Below are positions 56,229 through 64,000 of a stretch of DNA of 64,000 nucleotides, in pieces. The stretch lies in assembly GCA_009859145.1 (NCBI GenBank), contig VRVR01000020.1:248001-312000 (forward strand), read 5' to 3'. The DNA comes from Andalucia godoyi (Eukaryota > Discoba > Jakobea > Jakobida > Andaluciidae). The position numbers and the translations under genes were made by a program. The stretch's first letter is position 1. Every line of letters begins with the position of its first letter. The notes beneath the pieces were generated by a model. That model saw nothing but the letters and a program-made list of their open reading frames with translations. It was not told the origin of the DNA and made no database searches.

Positions 56229-57743
56229 TTATGATGATGATGAGGAGGAGGACGACGAGGAGGACGACAATGATGATGAAGAGGTTCGGTTGACAGGAAA
56301 GAACAGAGCAGAAAAGTGCTCGGAAAGAATTGATTCGAGAGATTGGGAGAGGGAAAGCTGTGATGCAGGTGGAACGGAGTGCCAGTGCGTATGCTCGACT
56401 GCCCAACCGAGTCTGTGCAGTGCGTTGTGCAGCGCAGGGTCCATTCCGGTTGCCGAGAACATCGTGTGCTGCAATGCTGCAGCGTGTGATGGCGATGCAC
56501 CTGTGGACCATGGGAACGTACCGCTGTTGCTGCTGCTGATGGGGTTGCTTCCGACGGCCGTGCTACCCAATGTGCTGCCGCCAGAGATGACTGACCGGAA
56601 GGAGTGGCCACGGGAAACAGAGCGTGCTGGAAGGAAGCCCTGCATCGAGCCGGAACTGTGCTGTGTTGGTGTTGGTGTTGGTGTTGGTGCTGGAGCTGGA
56701 GCTGGAGCTGGTGCTGGAATTGTGAGAACTGGTGGGTTTGGCGAAGTGTATAAATTGTGGATGCTTGTCTTTGACGCGGAACGATTGCGCCACGAAACAG
56801 AGGACGAAGAACTGGAGGAGGTGGAGGAGGCAGAAGCCGCATTCGGAGATTGGGAAAACGAAAACGTCGACACGGTGGTTGGAATGGAGCCGGTGGATGA
56901 GGTGGGTGTTCCAACCGTGCCAGCCGGACCGATGACAACTGGTTCAGCGAGCACATGCAGACTGCGGTGGGGAAGCGGAATTCGTGCAGAACGCGGTGTG
57001 TTGGTCGGTATGACGTTGTTCATCTGCATAAACGCGTCCGCAGAAGGTAATTGTGGCTGCCGCTGCGACTGCGAATTGGCATGCGGCGGGGCGTTCGTGT
57101 GGCTTGGGGGCCCGTACTGTTCCATCGCAATGACGGGCCGATGGTGCGGATCGAATACACGACTGGACGCGGATCCTGGTGCAGGTCGGCTGGGATTGGA
57201 ATACACGGACCACGAATGCGATCCTTCCTTGACAAGCTTTGTGCGCTCAAGCATATCTGCGTAGGCAGGATCCACGTCTCGAAAATGCACAGCGCTTGTG
57301 CTCGTGCTGGAATTTGAAAGTGCACTGAACGAACTGCCGATAGGGCCAGGCGGTGCTGCACTGCTTCTACCCAGCGAGAACCCCGAACATGGAAACCTTG
57401 CTGGGCGGCCAGAGGGAAGTGACCCAGTGTAGATGCAAGGCTCAAATGCTTCTCGGCAACGCCTGCACGGCGGTCCAGTGCGGTCGCATTTTTTGTGCAG
57501 ACTGCGACAACGCACGCAGGAGACTGACTGTCGTCCCGACGCTGCTTCTGCGTCTGATTCAAGCAACTGAGACCGACCAGCTGCTTCATCACTCGCGTTC
57601 TCCAGAATTAAACCACTGGACGAAAATTCAGGCATGTTTGCAGAATCCTGTTCCGCAGTGGAAGAGTGTATTCGACGAGAGATGCGTCGGAGAATCGGGA
57701 GGTCCTGATCATCCTCCTTGCTGTTCTGCGACTGTTCTTGCAT
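56229..57743 (-). CDS. Zn2Cys6 (GAL4-type) zinc-cluster transcription factor
   Basis: The 504-residue product has one binuclear zinc cluster with perfect C-x2-C-x6-C-x6-C-x2-C-x6-C spacing (Cys76, 79, 86, 93, 96, 103), in CVRCRSLHKKCDRTGPPC and CRRCREAFEPC. The Lys-Lys-Cys-Asp and Pro-Pro-Cys-x-x-Cys pattern is typical. The rest is Ser/Pro-rich, with an AP/TP dipeptide run (from GGTGTT/GGAGCT repeats at about 56665-56718) and a C-terminal poly-Ser. No fungal-specific middle-homology domain is seen. Zn2Cys6 proteins are mainly fungal but also occur in amoebozoans and other protists. The repeats should make the 3' half poorly conserved. Confidence 0.8.
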   Translation of the reverse strand: MQEQSQNSKEDDQDLPILRRISRRIHSSTAEQDSANMPEFSSSGLILENASDEAAGRSQLLESDAEAASGRQSVSCVRCRSLHKKCDRTGPPCRRCREAFEPCIYTGSLPSGRPARFPCSGFSLGRSSAAPPGPIGSSFSALSNSSTSTSAVHFRDVDPAYADMLERTKLVKEGSHSWSVYSNPSRPAPGSASSRVFDPHHRPVIAMEQYGPPSHTNAPPHANSQSQRQPQLPSADAFMQMNNVIPTNTPRSARIPLPHRSLHVLAEPVVIGPAGTVGTPTSSTGSIPTTVSTFSFSQSPNAASASSTSSSSSSSVSWRNRSASKTSIHNLYTSPNPPVLTIPAPAPAPAPAPTPTPTPTQHSSGSMQGFLPARSVSRGHSFRSVISGGSTLGSTAVGSNPISSSNSGTFPWSTGASPSHAAALQHTMFSATGMDPALHNALHRLGWAVEHTHWHSVPPASQLSLSQSLESILSEHFSALFFPVNRTSSSSLSSSSSSSSSSSS

Positions 57744-59524
57744 TTGTTCTCACGCGCTGCCATATGTACACGCAACGGTCGTTTCGCAAGATGTATCACA
57801 TACAACAAATCCAGTGACCCTGCGTGACGCGTCGGCGACGGAGCCTTTGGGAGTGCAGAGAAGAACAGAATGTGTGTCTCGGCGCCGAATCGAGCTGACT
57901 CTGTCGAACATCAAAATACGCAACAACAAAAAAACCCACTTCCTCTTCTCTAAACAGTACAAGAAAAGGATGCTGTGGGGCCGCACTCAACGCTGACTGG
58001 GGTGTCCTTTTTTCCTTGAATGGTTGACCAAAGAATGCCCGAGATTCCAGCATCCCCCCAAGTAAAATGAACGGGCACGGTACACGCGGAATGAACTTGA
58101 TCCATCATTCTTGACTGCATTCCTCCCGTATGTGCCGGGAAAGGGGTCACGTCCTCGCAGGCATGTGCTTGCAGTGCTGCAGCTTCGTAAACTTGACCGT
58201 CGCCGTCATCCGTGCAGATGGTAGTCGGCACAAAACATTCCTGGAAAGTCTATTGTGTTGCATCGCAGCAGACGCTTCAGATTGCAGCGGAGGTTTCCTG
58301 TCGTCTCGTCTTCGTTTTGCTGGCATCGGAGCCACCTCCCCGGGCTGTTGCTTCGTCTTTGCAGTGCACGAGGGGACGGAGGAATCACGAAGAAGAGGAG
58401 GAAAAAGGACACAATGATACAACCATTGGATACCCTTATGTTTACTTTATGTGTAACAGACAGATACCCCCTCCTTCCGGGGAGACACAAAGCCCCCCGT
58501 CTCCGGTGGTCCTGCTAGCGTGTCCGTCATTTTGCAGCAAAATACAACTCTCGGGCCCCCTCCACTTTCCGCTTTTGGGAGCCCTCTTTTTCCCCCCGAG
58601 TCGTCCAAGCATGCCTGTCCAGTGCCCCCCCTCTCCCCTCTCCCCCCTCTTGGCATGCTTGTGGAAAATCGAGACCCACGGCGGGAAGGGGAGAAAGAGA
58701 GAGGGAGAGAGAGAGAGAGAGAGAGAGAAGGGGGAGGCGATCGAACAACAAAAGGAGCCACACGGTCAAGCAGCTGTTTTCACGACACACCACCTCCACG
58801 CCTCTTCCACTTTGGAATTCTTACTTTGTCCGCTTCGACCAAAGGCGAGCAGCTGTCACACCTCTGCAGAAACGGTACCTAAGCGTAAAATTACATGTCT
58901 TTTCCCCAACTCTTCCTCCGAATTCGCACTTCTCCTCGCGTGTGTGTGACAACGTTCGCTGATTCGTGACTGCTCGGGATGCACGCATTCCTGCCCGATT
59001 CAGATTTGCGCACGATAAAGCCGACTTGCCTTTTTGAACCAAAACCATGCATTCTGCTCGGGCTCCGCAGCTCAAAAGAATACTTCTGCACGGACGTTCC
59101 AGTAAGGGTGCTCCATCCAAAGTTTCCATTTTGAACATCTCTCCGAACCTTCCTTTTTCAACATCGGAACAAATTTTCGACACGAGCAGAACAAAGAATC
59201 TGTGCAGACAGTGCTCCTGAATGGAGTAAAACCCCCCCACAAGCAAAAGCGGATGAAAGGACAAAGAAGGATAGGAAAAGAGAGCAATTCCGTGGTCGCT
59301 CCGCGATCGAGTCTGCGCACCACCAGCACCTTTTGACTGTTATCGCCGTACGTCGTGCGTCCTCGAGAGGAGGGGCATTTTTGGGTGTTTGCAGTACGAC
59401 TCCGGGGGATCGCCAACGGGATCTCGAGACTGCAAACAACAATTCTTTGCTGCATTTGCTTGTCCGAGCGAGCCAGGCACACAAAGAGAGAAAAAAAAAA
59501 GGGAAAAAGGAAAAAAAAAAGATG
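57744..59524. other. 1.8-kb region without a firm gene
   Basis: A GA tract lies at 58695-58730, with C-rich runs at 58610-58640. Minus-strand open segments of 80-95 codons occur at about 57950-58250 (VYEAAALQAHACEDV) and 58891-59150 (VQKYSFELRSPSR). Both lack a start codon and a recognisable family. They could be exons of an unmodelled minus-strand gene or chance frames. Confidence 0.3.
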
Positions 59525-60246
59525 CTACCCTTCGAGCGACATGCAGGGAAACCAATAGCTCTCGTCGACAGCATCCACCCAACATATGCCCTCGATCATC
59601 ATGCGTTCAACGGCAGCAGCAGTGCGGATGTCTGACCAACCAAGACTGGTTCGCAAATCCTCCTTTCTCACAGATCCCAGTCGCTCCTGGGCAGCCGCAA
59701 GCACGTCCACGCAGTCTCGGTTCAGTTCGACAGGAATGCTTTGGACATACTGTCTGTCTTGGATCACCACAATGTCATAGCCGTCGCCCAGCACCTTCAG
59801 CTTCTTGATTGAGCGCATGACGTCATCTGCAGACACCAGTGCTGCTCGTTTCCCTCGTTTTTTCTTGAGCAGCTCCAGCAGCTCTGTGATTTCCATCAAT
59901 CCACCATTTCGAGGCCGTGTAGCAATGCACACCGCCACAATCTGCACTCCAAGTTCATAGTAAAACGAACCCAAACCGAGCATTTCTGCCCAGAAGCCCT
60001 TCTTGGACGCTAGTGGATCCACTCCGATTGTCGTGCACATCTTTTGGAAATGATACCGAAGCTGCGGGTCATTGTTGATCTCCGATCGATGCTTCGTCGA
60101 GAATTCCTCCAATTTGGACCGAAACGTCTCGAGAACCTCCCGAGCCTGGGAGATTTGATACTGTGTTACTTCTCCACCCTTTTCCCGAAACCGAGCACTT
60201 GTCTCCGCATTCTTCTTTAGTCCAGCCACACCAACTCCCCGTCGCA

Positions 60247-60247
<1 letters not shown>
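59525..60247 (-). CDS. SNF8: ESCRT-II subunit SNF8/VPS22
   Basis: The 240-residue product starts at MRRGVGVAGLKKN, which matches the family N-terminus MHRRGVG. The conserved core FQKMCTTIGVDPLASKKGFWAEMLGLGSFYYELGVQI is almost identical to animal SNF8, followed by RNGGLMEI and SIKKLKVLGDGYDI in the first winged helix and a second winged helix near the end. SNF8 forms ESCRT-II with VPS25 and VPS36 and acts in endosomal sorting of ubiquitinated cargo. The ATG is only 3 bp from a GA tract, so the mRNA leader is nearly pure purine. The in-frame extension upstream is just an Arg-Glu run. Confidence 0.95.
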
Positions 60248-60309
<62 letters not shown>

Positions 60310-60645
60310 TTTCTTTTTCTTTTTCGCTTCCTCTCTTGCCAATCTTCGTTTCCTTGCGACCTTTTTTCATTTCCCAAAACACACTTAACCAACTATTTGC
60401 CAATGGGCCAAAACAAAAACGGACGATCCGATAAACAGATAGTAGCAGCATCACGTGAGTCAACCGTCTTCCGAAGAAGCCACCAAAAGTCCAAACTGTC
60501 ACACACGTTTTTTCCAAGGTTTTTAAAAGTCATCTGCTCGTTTTTTTCCTTCTTGCATTCGTTCTGTATATATGCATTTTATAAAAATTATAGACTCCAT
60601 TTTCCTAATTCCCCACAGGAGGAGGTGAAGCAGAAACAGGAGAAA
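60248..60645. other. Divergent spacer with (TC)n tract
   Basis: A TC dinucleotide run of about 28 units (60250-60305) abuts the SNF8 start codon. A CCCCACAG at 60611-60618 could be the acceptor of a 5'-UTR intron of the WD40 gene. Confidence 0.6.
60250..60305. repeat. (TC)n microsatellite
   Basis: About 28 units, adjacent to the SNF8 initiator on the opposite strand. Confidence 0.97.
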
Positions 60646-62159
60646 ATGGATAGTTCTGAAGTTGCTGTGGACAGTGCCGATATGACCCAAGAGTCCAACG
60701 ATGTAGCATTTGAAGTATGTTCTTCTTCTTCTTTTTTCCCTTGGCTCTTCTCGTTTTTTAACGTTTATTTAAGGTTTAAAAACTGTTGTTTTCCTGTTTC
60801 TTCTTCCAAGTCGTCCGTTGTCTCCTAGTATATGTCTATTTGTGTCATTGAACTCTGTTTTCCAATAATGCCTGTAAGGGGGAGAGTGAATGACTGACTG
60901 ACTGTGAGATTGTGCGAGTGTGTATTCGATAATTGCTCATTTCTTCTTCTTCTTTTCTTTTGACAGTTCAATGATTGTGTTTGCGTATATATGGGTGCAC
61001 TGGATGCTGTGAATTCCCTCTGCATTGTTGGAAATCTGTTTTATGCAGGCTCCTTTGATGGATCCATTCATGCATATGACTTGGAGGTATGCACTCTATT
61101 CCCGTCTCGCCCGCTTTTCCGTCGCCCCTCCCATTTTGCAGTTTTCCTTCCTCTTCCCTCTTCCCTCTTCCCTCTTCCCTCTTCCCTCTTCCCTCTTTTC
61201 TATTTTTTTCTCTTCTTCCACGGTTCTTTCTAATCAGCAACGGTTTCTTTGCATAATATCAGTCGGGTTCTCTGGTGCTGAATCTCAAGGGTCACACAGC
61301 AAGCGTATGCTGTTTGGCAGAGCGCGGGGGAATGTTGTTCAGTGCTTCCGACGATGCAACCATCCGAGTCTGGAGTGTGTATTCTGCAGAATGCACGCAG
61401 GTACTGACGACGCACAAGTCTGCGGTGACTGCGATGGTTCTCACGGATCGACATTTGATATCCGGGGATCGGGACCATGAAGTACACATTCACGACATCT
61501 CAAAAGCGCCATTTCCGTTCGTGAAGAAGGTGGACAATGCACATCTCTCGCAAATATCTGCGATTTATGCCCTTAGTGCGCACGGAGATATTCTGACGGG
61601 ATCGTATGACCGACTTGTGAAGAGAATCAATTGGAATTCGGGAGCCATGGTTTCTGCATATGTCAGCGGCAAGTCAAAGTTTGGTCCGGGCCATACGATC
61701 CGCTGCGTTGTCGCTGATGAAAATTCAAAGAGAATATTTGTGGGTTCATCGGATGCAAGAATACGAGTGTACAATTTGGAGACTGCAGACTGCGTGTTGG
61801 AAATGAAGACGGACTCGAGCGTGTTTTGTCTCGCGTTCTGGAAAGGCCAGTTGTATGCTGGATGCGAAGACGGATCCGTCCGACAGTATTCGGCGGAGAA
61901 AGGTACACTCGATTACACGTTCAAAGGGCATACCGACAGTGTGACGTCGCTATGTCTCAGCGAAGACGGGCTGCTGGTTACGGGGTCGTATGATCGGTCC
62001 GTACGCTGCTGGGACCTGAACGGAACGCTCAGATTCTTGCAGATTATGGAAGAGAAGAAGGCGGAAGAGGAACGAATGAGACGCGAAAGAGAGGCCGAGG
62101 CCTCGCGATTGTCTATGGAATCTGCAGCGTCGAAGAAGTCAAAGAAGAAGAAGAAATAG
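60646..62159 (+). CDS. WD40-repeat protein with lysine-rich C-terminus
   Basis: Three exons (60646-60714, 60967-61086, 61263-62159) give 361 residues. Introns are 252 and 176 bp, both phase 0, with GTATGT and GTATGC donors. The protein is almost entirely a seven-bladed propeller: FYAGSFDGSIHAYDLESGSL spans the second junction, and later blades read SASDDATIRVWSVYSAECTQ and TGSYDRSVRCWDL. A short charged helix (EEKKAEEERMRRERE) and a KKSKKKKK terminus follow. No blade insertion or extra domain gives a specific identity. Intron 2 contains a CCCTCTT tandem repeat (about 61148-61198). Confidence 0.8.
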
Positions 62160-62685
62160 TAGTAGGCAGCAGCAGCAGTAGTAGTAGTAGTAGTAATAGA
62201 TGGCAGTACCCATCGCCTACATTATACACTGAACATGCGTATCTACGAATAGACATGCGTATTCAATCCTGCATCCCGTTGCCGGGAAGGGGATAGGCCC
62301 CAACACGCCTCACGGCGCTCTTCAGATAAATGTTCCGCGCTCCGCCCTCCGTTCCAATCTCGATCAATCTGTGAGCTACACGCGGGACATGCAAACACTT
62401 TGCTGCTTCCGCCTAGACGTGCATGGATCTCACCGCAGCACCCGCGCGTTTTGGACGTGCACTCCTCCGTCACTTTCTCAGGGTGACACGGTGTTCCTGA
62501 GAAGGGTGCATTTTGATCTAGCAGCAGGCGTAGTGACACGTGGTCTCTTAGTAGGTCTGCGGGACCTAGGAGGCCCTGTATCGGGCGGCGTAGGCGTAGG
62601 CGAATGCGTCATCCCAGCGCACCCACGCCCGTATTTGAATTAAAAACGTGAAACCAAAAAACCAAACCAACGAATGATCGAATAG
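62160..62685. other. Intergenic region with dispersed non-coding block
   Basis: This begins with AGC/AGT triplet repeats (62163-62196), continues into copy B of the non-coding block (62215-62334), then GC-rich sequence to 62640 with a GGCGTAGGCGTAGGCG repeat near 62586-62601. No coding frame is supported. Confidence 0.5.
62215..62334 (+). ncRNA. Candidate structured RNA or dispersed repeat, copy B
   Basis: This shares three ordered blocks with 42068-42212 (minus): GCCTACAT..TACAC, the 26-base core at 62284-62309, and AGATAAATGTT at 62324-62334. An exact 10-base direct repeat ACATGCGTAT at 62233 and 62253 has the same 20-nt period as the different direct repeat in copy A. GCCG (62281-62284) can pair with CGGC (62312-62315) around a GGGG/CCCC inner stem. 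No known RNA family was recognised. Confidence 0.4.
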
Positions 62686-63010
62686 ATGGCTACGGATGCT
62701 GCGTTAAAGAGTGTCGAAAATGCGGAGCCTGTGTCACCGGCTGAATTCTGGCCGAGCGTGCGTAAGCACGAATTCCCTGTGAAACAAACGTGCTGGTGTC
62801 GGCCAGTATTGACCGTGTCTGTTTATGCATACTTCCTTCCGTATGCATGACAATGGCGGGTTATTATTCACCGGCAGCTGCAGTTTGAATCGAGCTGCTG
62901 TACAACGTAAATACATTGCTTTCTGCCGAAATGCCAATGGAAAGGTCATTGCGACAGCCGTTCTTTTGAGAAGAATGCGACGGCGCACGAATAGACTGTT
63001 CGGTCGTTAG
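62686..63010 (+). CDS. Candidate small two-exon gene, function unknown
   Basis: Exon 1 (62686-62840) starts MATDAALKSVENAEPVSPAEFW and ends at a GTATGC donor. An unusually short 37-bp intron with a CACCGGCAG acceptor joins in phase to exon 2 (62878-63010), giving 95 residues. An acceptor 6 bp further on is equally good. Exon 2 reads NRAAVQRKYIAFCRNANGKVI and ends in an Arg-rich tail. The two halves are in different frames, so without splicing exon 1 ends as a 54-residue protein. The GTATGC donor matches confirmed introns, although their lengths are over 100 bp. I recognise no family. It lies just 51 bp upstream of COX19. Confidence 0.4.
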
Positions 63011-63061
63011 ACGCATTGCATTTAATTCGCTCAGCCCATCTCACACACACGCGTCTTCAAC

Positions 63062-63541
63062 ATGAACTTTGGAGATCGCATATCAATTGTTCCCCCGCGG
63101 CCTCCAGAGAAGGGATCGTTTCCGTTGGATCATCTGGGCGAATGCAAGGTTCTCGTGGACAGGGTGCTGGCGTGCATGAGAAAACACGAGCAGCAGTCCA
63201 GATTCTGTCGACTGGAATTCCGAGACTACCTGCAATGTCGCATGGACAAGGGACTGATGCAAAAAGAGGACTTTTCAAAGTTGGATCTGGATGATCCCAA
63301 CAAATACAAAGTATGCTAGTGTTTCAATTTGTCATCTTTTGATTGGTCTGCTCCCTTTTGCTTGCTTTTCAATGCATTCTTTACAATGACTTACTTGCAT
63401 CTTCTGCATCACCACTCCTTGTCCTGTCTTGCCGTACAGAATGTAGAACTGGGCGACAAGGAAAAGAAGGAAGAAGACGGGTTCGTTGCCGGAGTATCAC
63501 GACGAAATCGCAAGCTGGTTCCAGAGACGGACTCGTCATGA
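63062..63541 (+). CDS. COX19: Cytochrome c oxidase assembly protein COX19
   Basis: Two exons (63062-63310 and 63440-63541) encode 116 residues; the 129-bp phase-0 intron has a GTATGC donor and a CGTACAG acceptor. The N-terminus PPRPPEKGSFPLDHLGECK matches the COX19 signature, and the twin CX9C motifs are exact (Cys28/Cys38 and Cys49/Cys59), followed by CRMDKGLM. The protein is imported into the intermembrane space by Mia40 and helps copper delivery to complex IV. The second exon (VELGDKEKKEEDG and a charged tail) is less conserved. The intron falls right after the CHCH fold. Confidence 0.93.
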
Positions 63542-63642
63542 ATCCACCATCTCAGGTGCTTACCGGTACGTAGACACGCCTGCTGCAGCGCTGTACAGTA
63601 ATGTAAAAGACACCAAAAGCAAACGGGGATGTGTCAAGGGGA

Positions 63643-64000
63643 TTACATAAAGTACATTGGGCTTGCCATATCGTTTGAACTCTCCGAAGTGGCAGCAATC
63701 ACAACGACAGTCTTCTTGCCTTCGACTGTGGTGTCTTGGCCGAGATCTCCTGCGGTTTGCCAGACCTGCTTGTCGAATGCTGCTTCCGGTTCCGTATCCT
63801 GCGTCTTGGGAAGCACCGTTCTGGAAGCGGTGCTCGACGAATTGCCCATGTACAGCTCTGGAGGATGGTGGTCTTTGTGCATAGGTGTCCGCTCAAAAGG
63901 ATGCCCTCGCGGCCGCTGGAGCGGTGCATCGCGCTCCGGAACTGCATTCGTGCGAATGGCAGCCAGCCGTCGCCCAGATTGCATTGTGCGAATGACGTGC
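63643..64000 (-). CDS. C-terminal part of an unidentified protein, 5' end outside window
   Basis: A minus-strand frame is open from the window edge to a stop at 63643 (about 119 codons). It reads RRLAAIRTNAVPERDAPLQ, is then Ser/Thr-rich, and ends TVVVIAATSESSNDMASPMYF. The internal Met near 63984 need not be the start. No domain is recognisable and composition suggests a disordered tail. It converges on COX19 with a 101-bp gap. Confidence 0.4.
   Translation of the reverse strand, partial: HVIRTMQSGRRLAAIRTNAVPERDAPLQRPRGHPFERTPMHKDHHPPELYMGNSSSTASRTVLPKTQDTEPEAAFDKQVWQTAGDLGQDTTVEGKKTVVVIAATSESSNDMASPMYFM

Noticed and set aside
57950-58250. Minus-strand frame with VYEAAALQAHACEDVTPF
   Set aside because: About 95 codons open in balanced-GC sequence. 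It begins after a stop with only a weak acceptor and has no matching neighbour exon.
58891-59150. Minus-strand frame with VQKYSFELRSPSR as an exon of a longer gene
   Set aside because: Open for about 85 codons, but without ATG, clear splice sites or a recognisable family; a chance frame is possible.
1-64000. Systematic look for CRISPR arrays, prokaryotic operons, phage or insertion sequences
   Set aside because: Gene content, spliceosomal introns and spacing are eukaryotic; none of these structures was seen.

Overview
This is a gene-dense nuclear window from a unicellular eukaryote. About 34 protein genes occupy 64 kb (roughly 1.9 kb per gene) on both strands, in no operon-like order, with intergenic spacers usually of 0.2-0.9 kb. 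Most genes are single-exon. The introns that can be placed confidently are mostly 120-250 bp and begin GTATGT or GTATGC. The gene set is eukaryotic throughout: histone H2B, SRP9, LSm6, eIF3k, SNF8/VPS22, Sec20, COX19, ATG5, E2F, kinesin-5 and an ASPM-type IQ protein. The lineage is not settled. A soluble fungal/protist-type adenylyl cyclase, an E2F with an Rb-binding tail, a SHAQKYF-like MYB and a Zn2Cys6 protein together point to a free-living protist with a compact genome. A jakobid-like or early-branching opisthokont/amoebozoan genome would fit, but this is only inference.

Layout. 0-9 kb: an edge-truncated S41-type protease, a low-molecular-weight phosphotyrosine phosphatase, a large disordered protein with a centrosome/cilium-like acidic tail, the Golgi-ER SNARE Sec20, a beta-propeller protein, and a D-cysteine desulfhydrase-like PLP enzyme whose stop codon overlaps its convergent neighbour. 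9.6-15.4 kb: one three-exon gene encoding a soluble protein with two complete adenylyl cyclase domains in tandem. 15.6-24 kb: SRP9, a Sel1-repeat protein, kinesin-5, and a protein that appears to fuse a KIF-binding-protein-like TPR region to an F-box. 24-36 kb: E2F, a multipass membrane protein, a 353-base assembly gap, ATG5, a PNUTS-like TFIIS/CCCH protein, a SARNP/Tho1-like protein and a coiled-coil protein. 36-48.5 kb: an ASPM-like protein with about 26 IQ motifs, histone H2B, a long disordered protein, LSm6 and a possible Mediator subunit 20. 48.8-64 kb: a MYB factor, AAMP/Sqt1, a hemerythrin-domain protein, eIF3k, a Zn2Cys6 protein, SNF8, a WD40 protein, COX19 and small or partial genes.

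Functionally the window mixes housekeeping genes with an unusually large share of mitotic and cell-cycle genes (kinesin-5, ASPM, E2F, a KIFBP-like protein, possible kinetochore and centrosome proteins). Kinesin-5 and ASPM both carry terminal KEN-box degrons, which suggests shared APC/C control.

The most unusual observations are four. First, the tandem cyclase, whose second catalytic domain alone carries introns. Second, the KIFBP-like/F-box fusion. Third, the regular 29-residue IQ array. Fourth, a non-coding sequence block present at 42.1 kb and 62.2 kb, and partly at 27.7 kb where it runs into the assembly gap. Its blocks are in the same order and each full copy has an internal 20-nt direct repeat, so it may be an uncharacterised structured RNA family or a small dispersed repeat.
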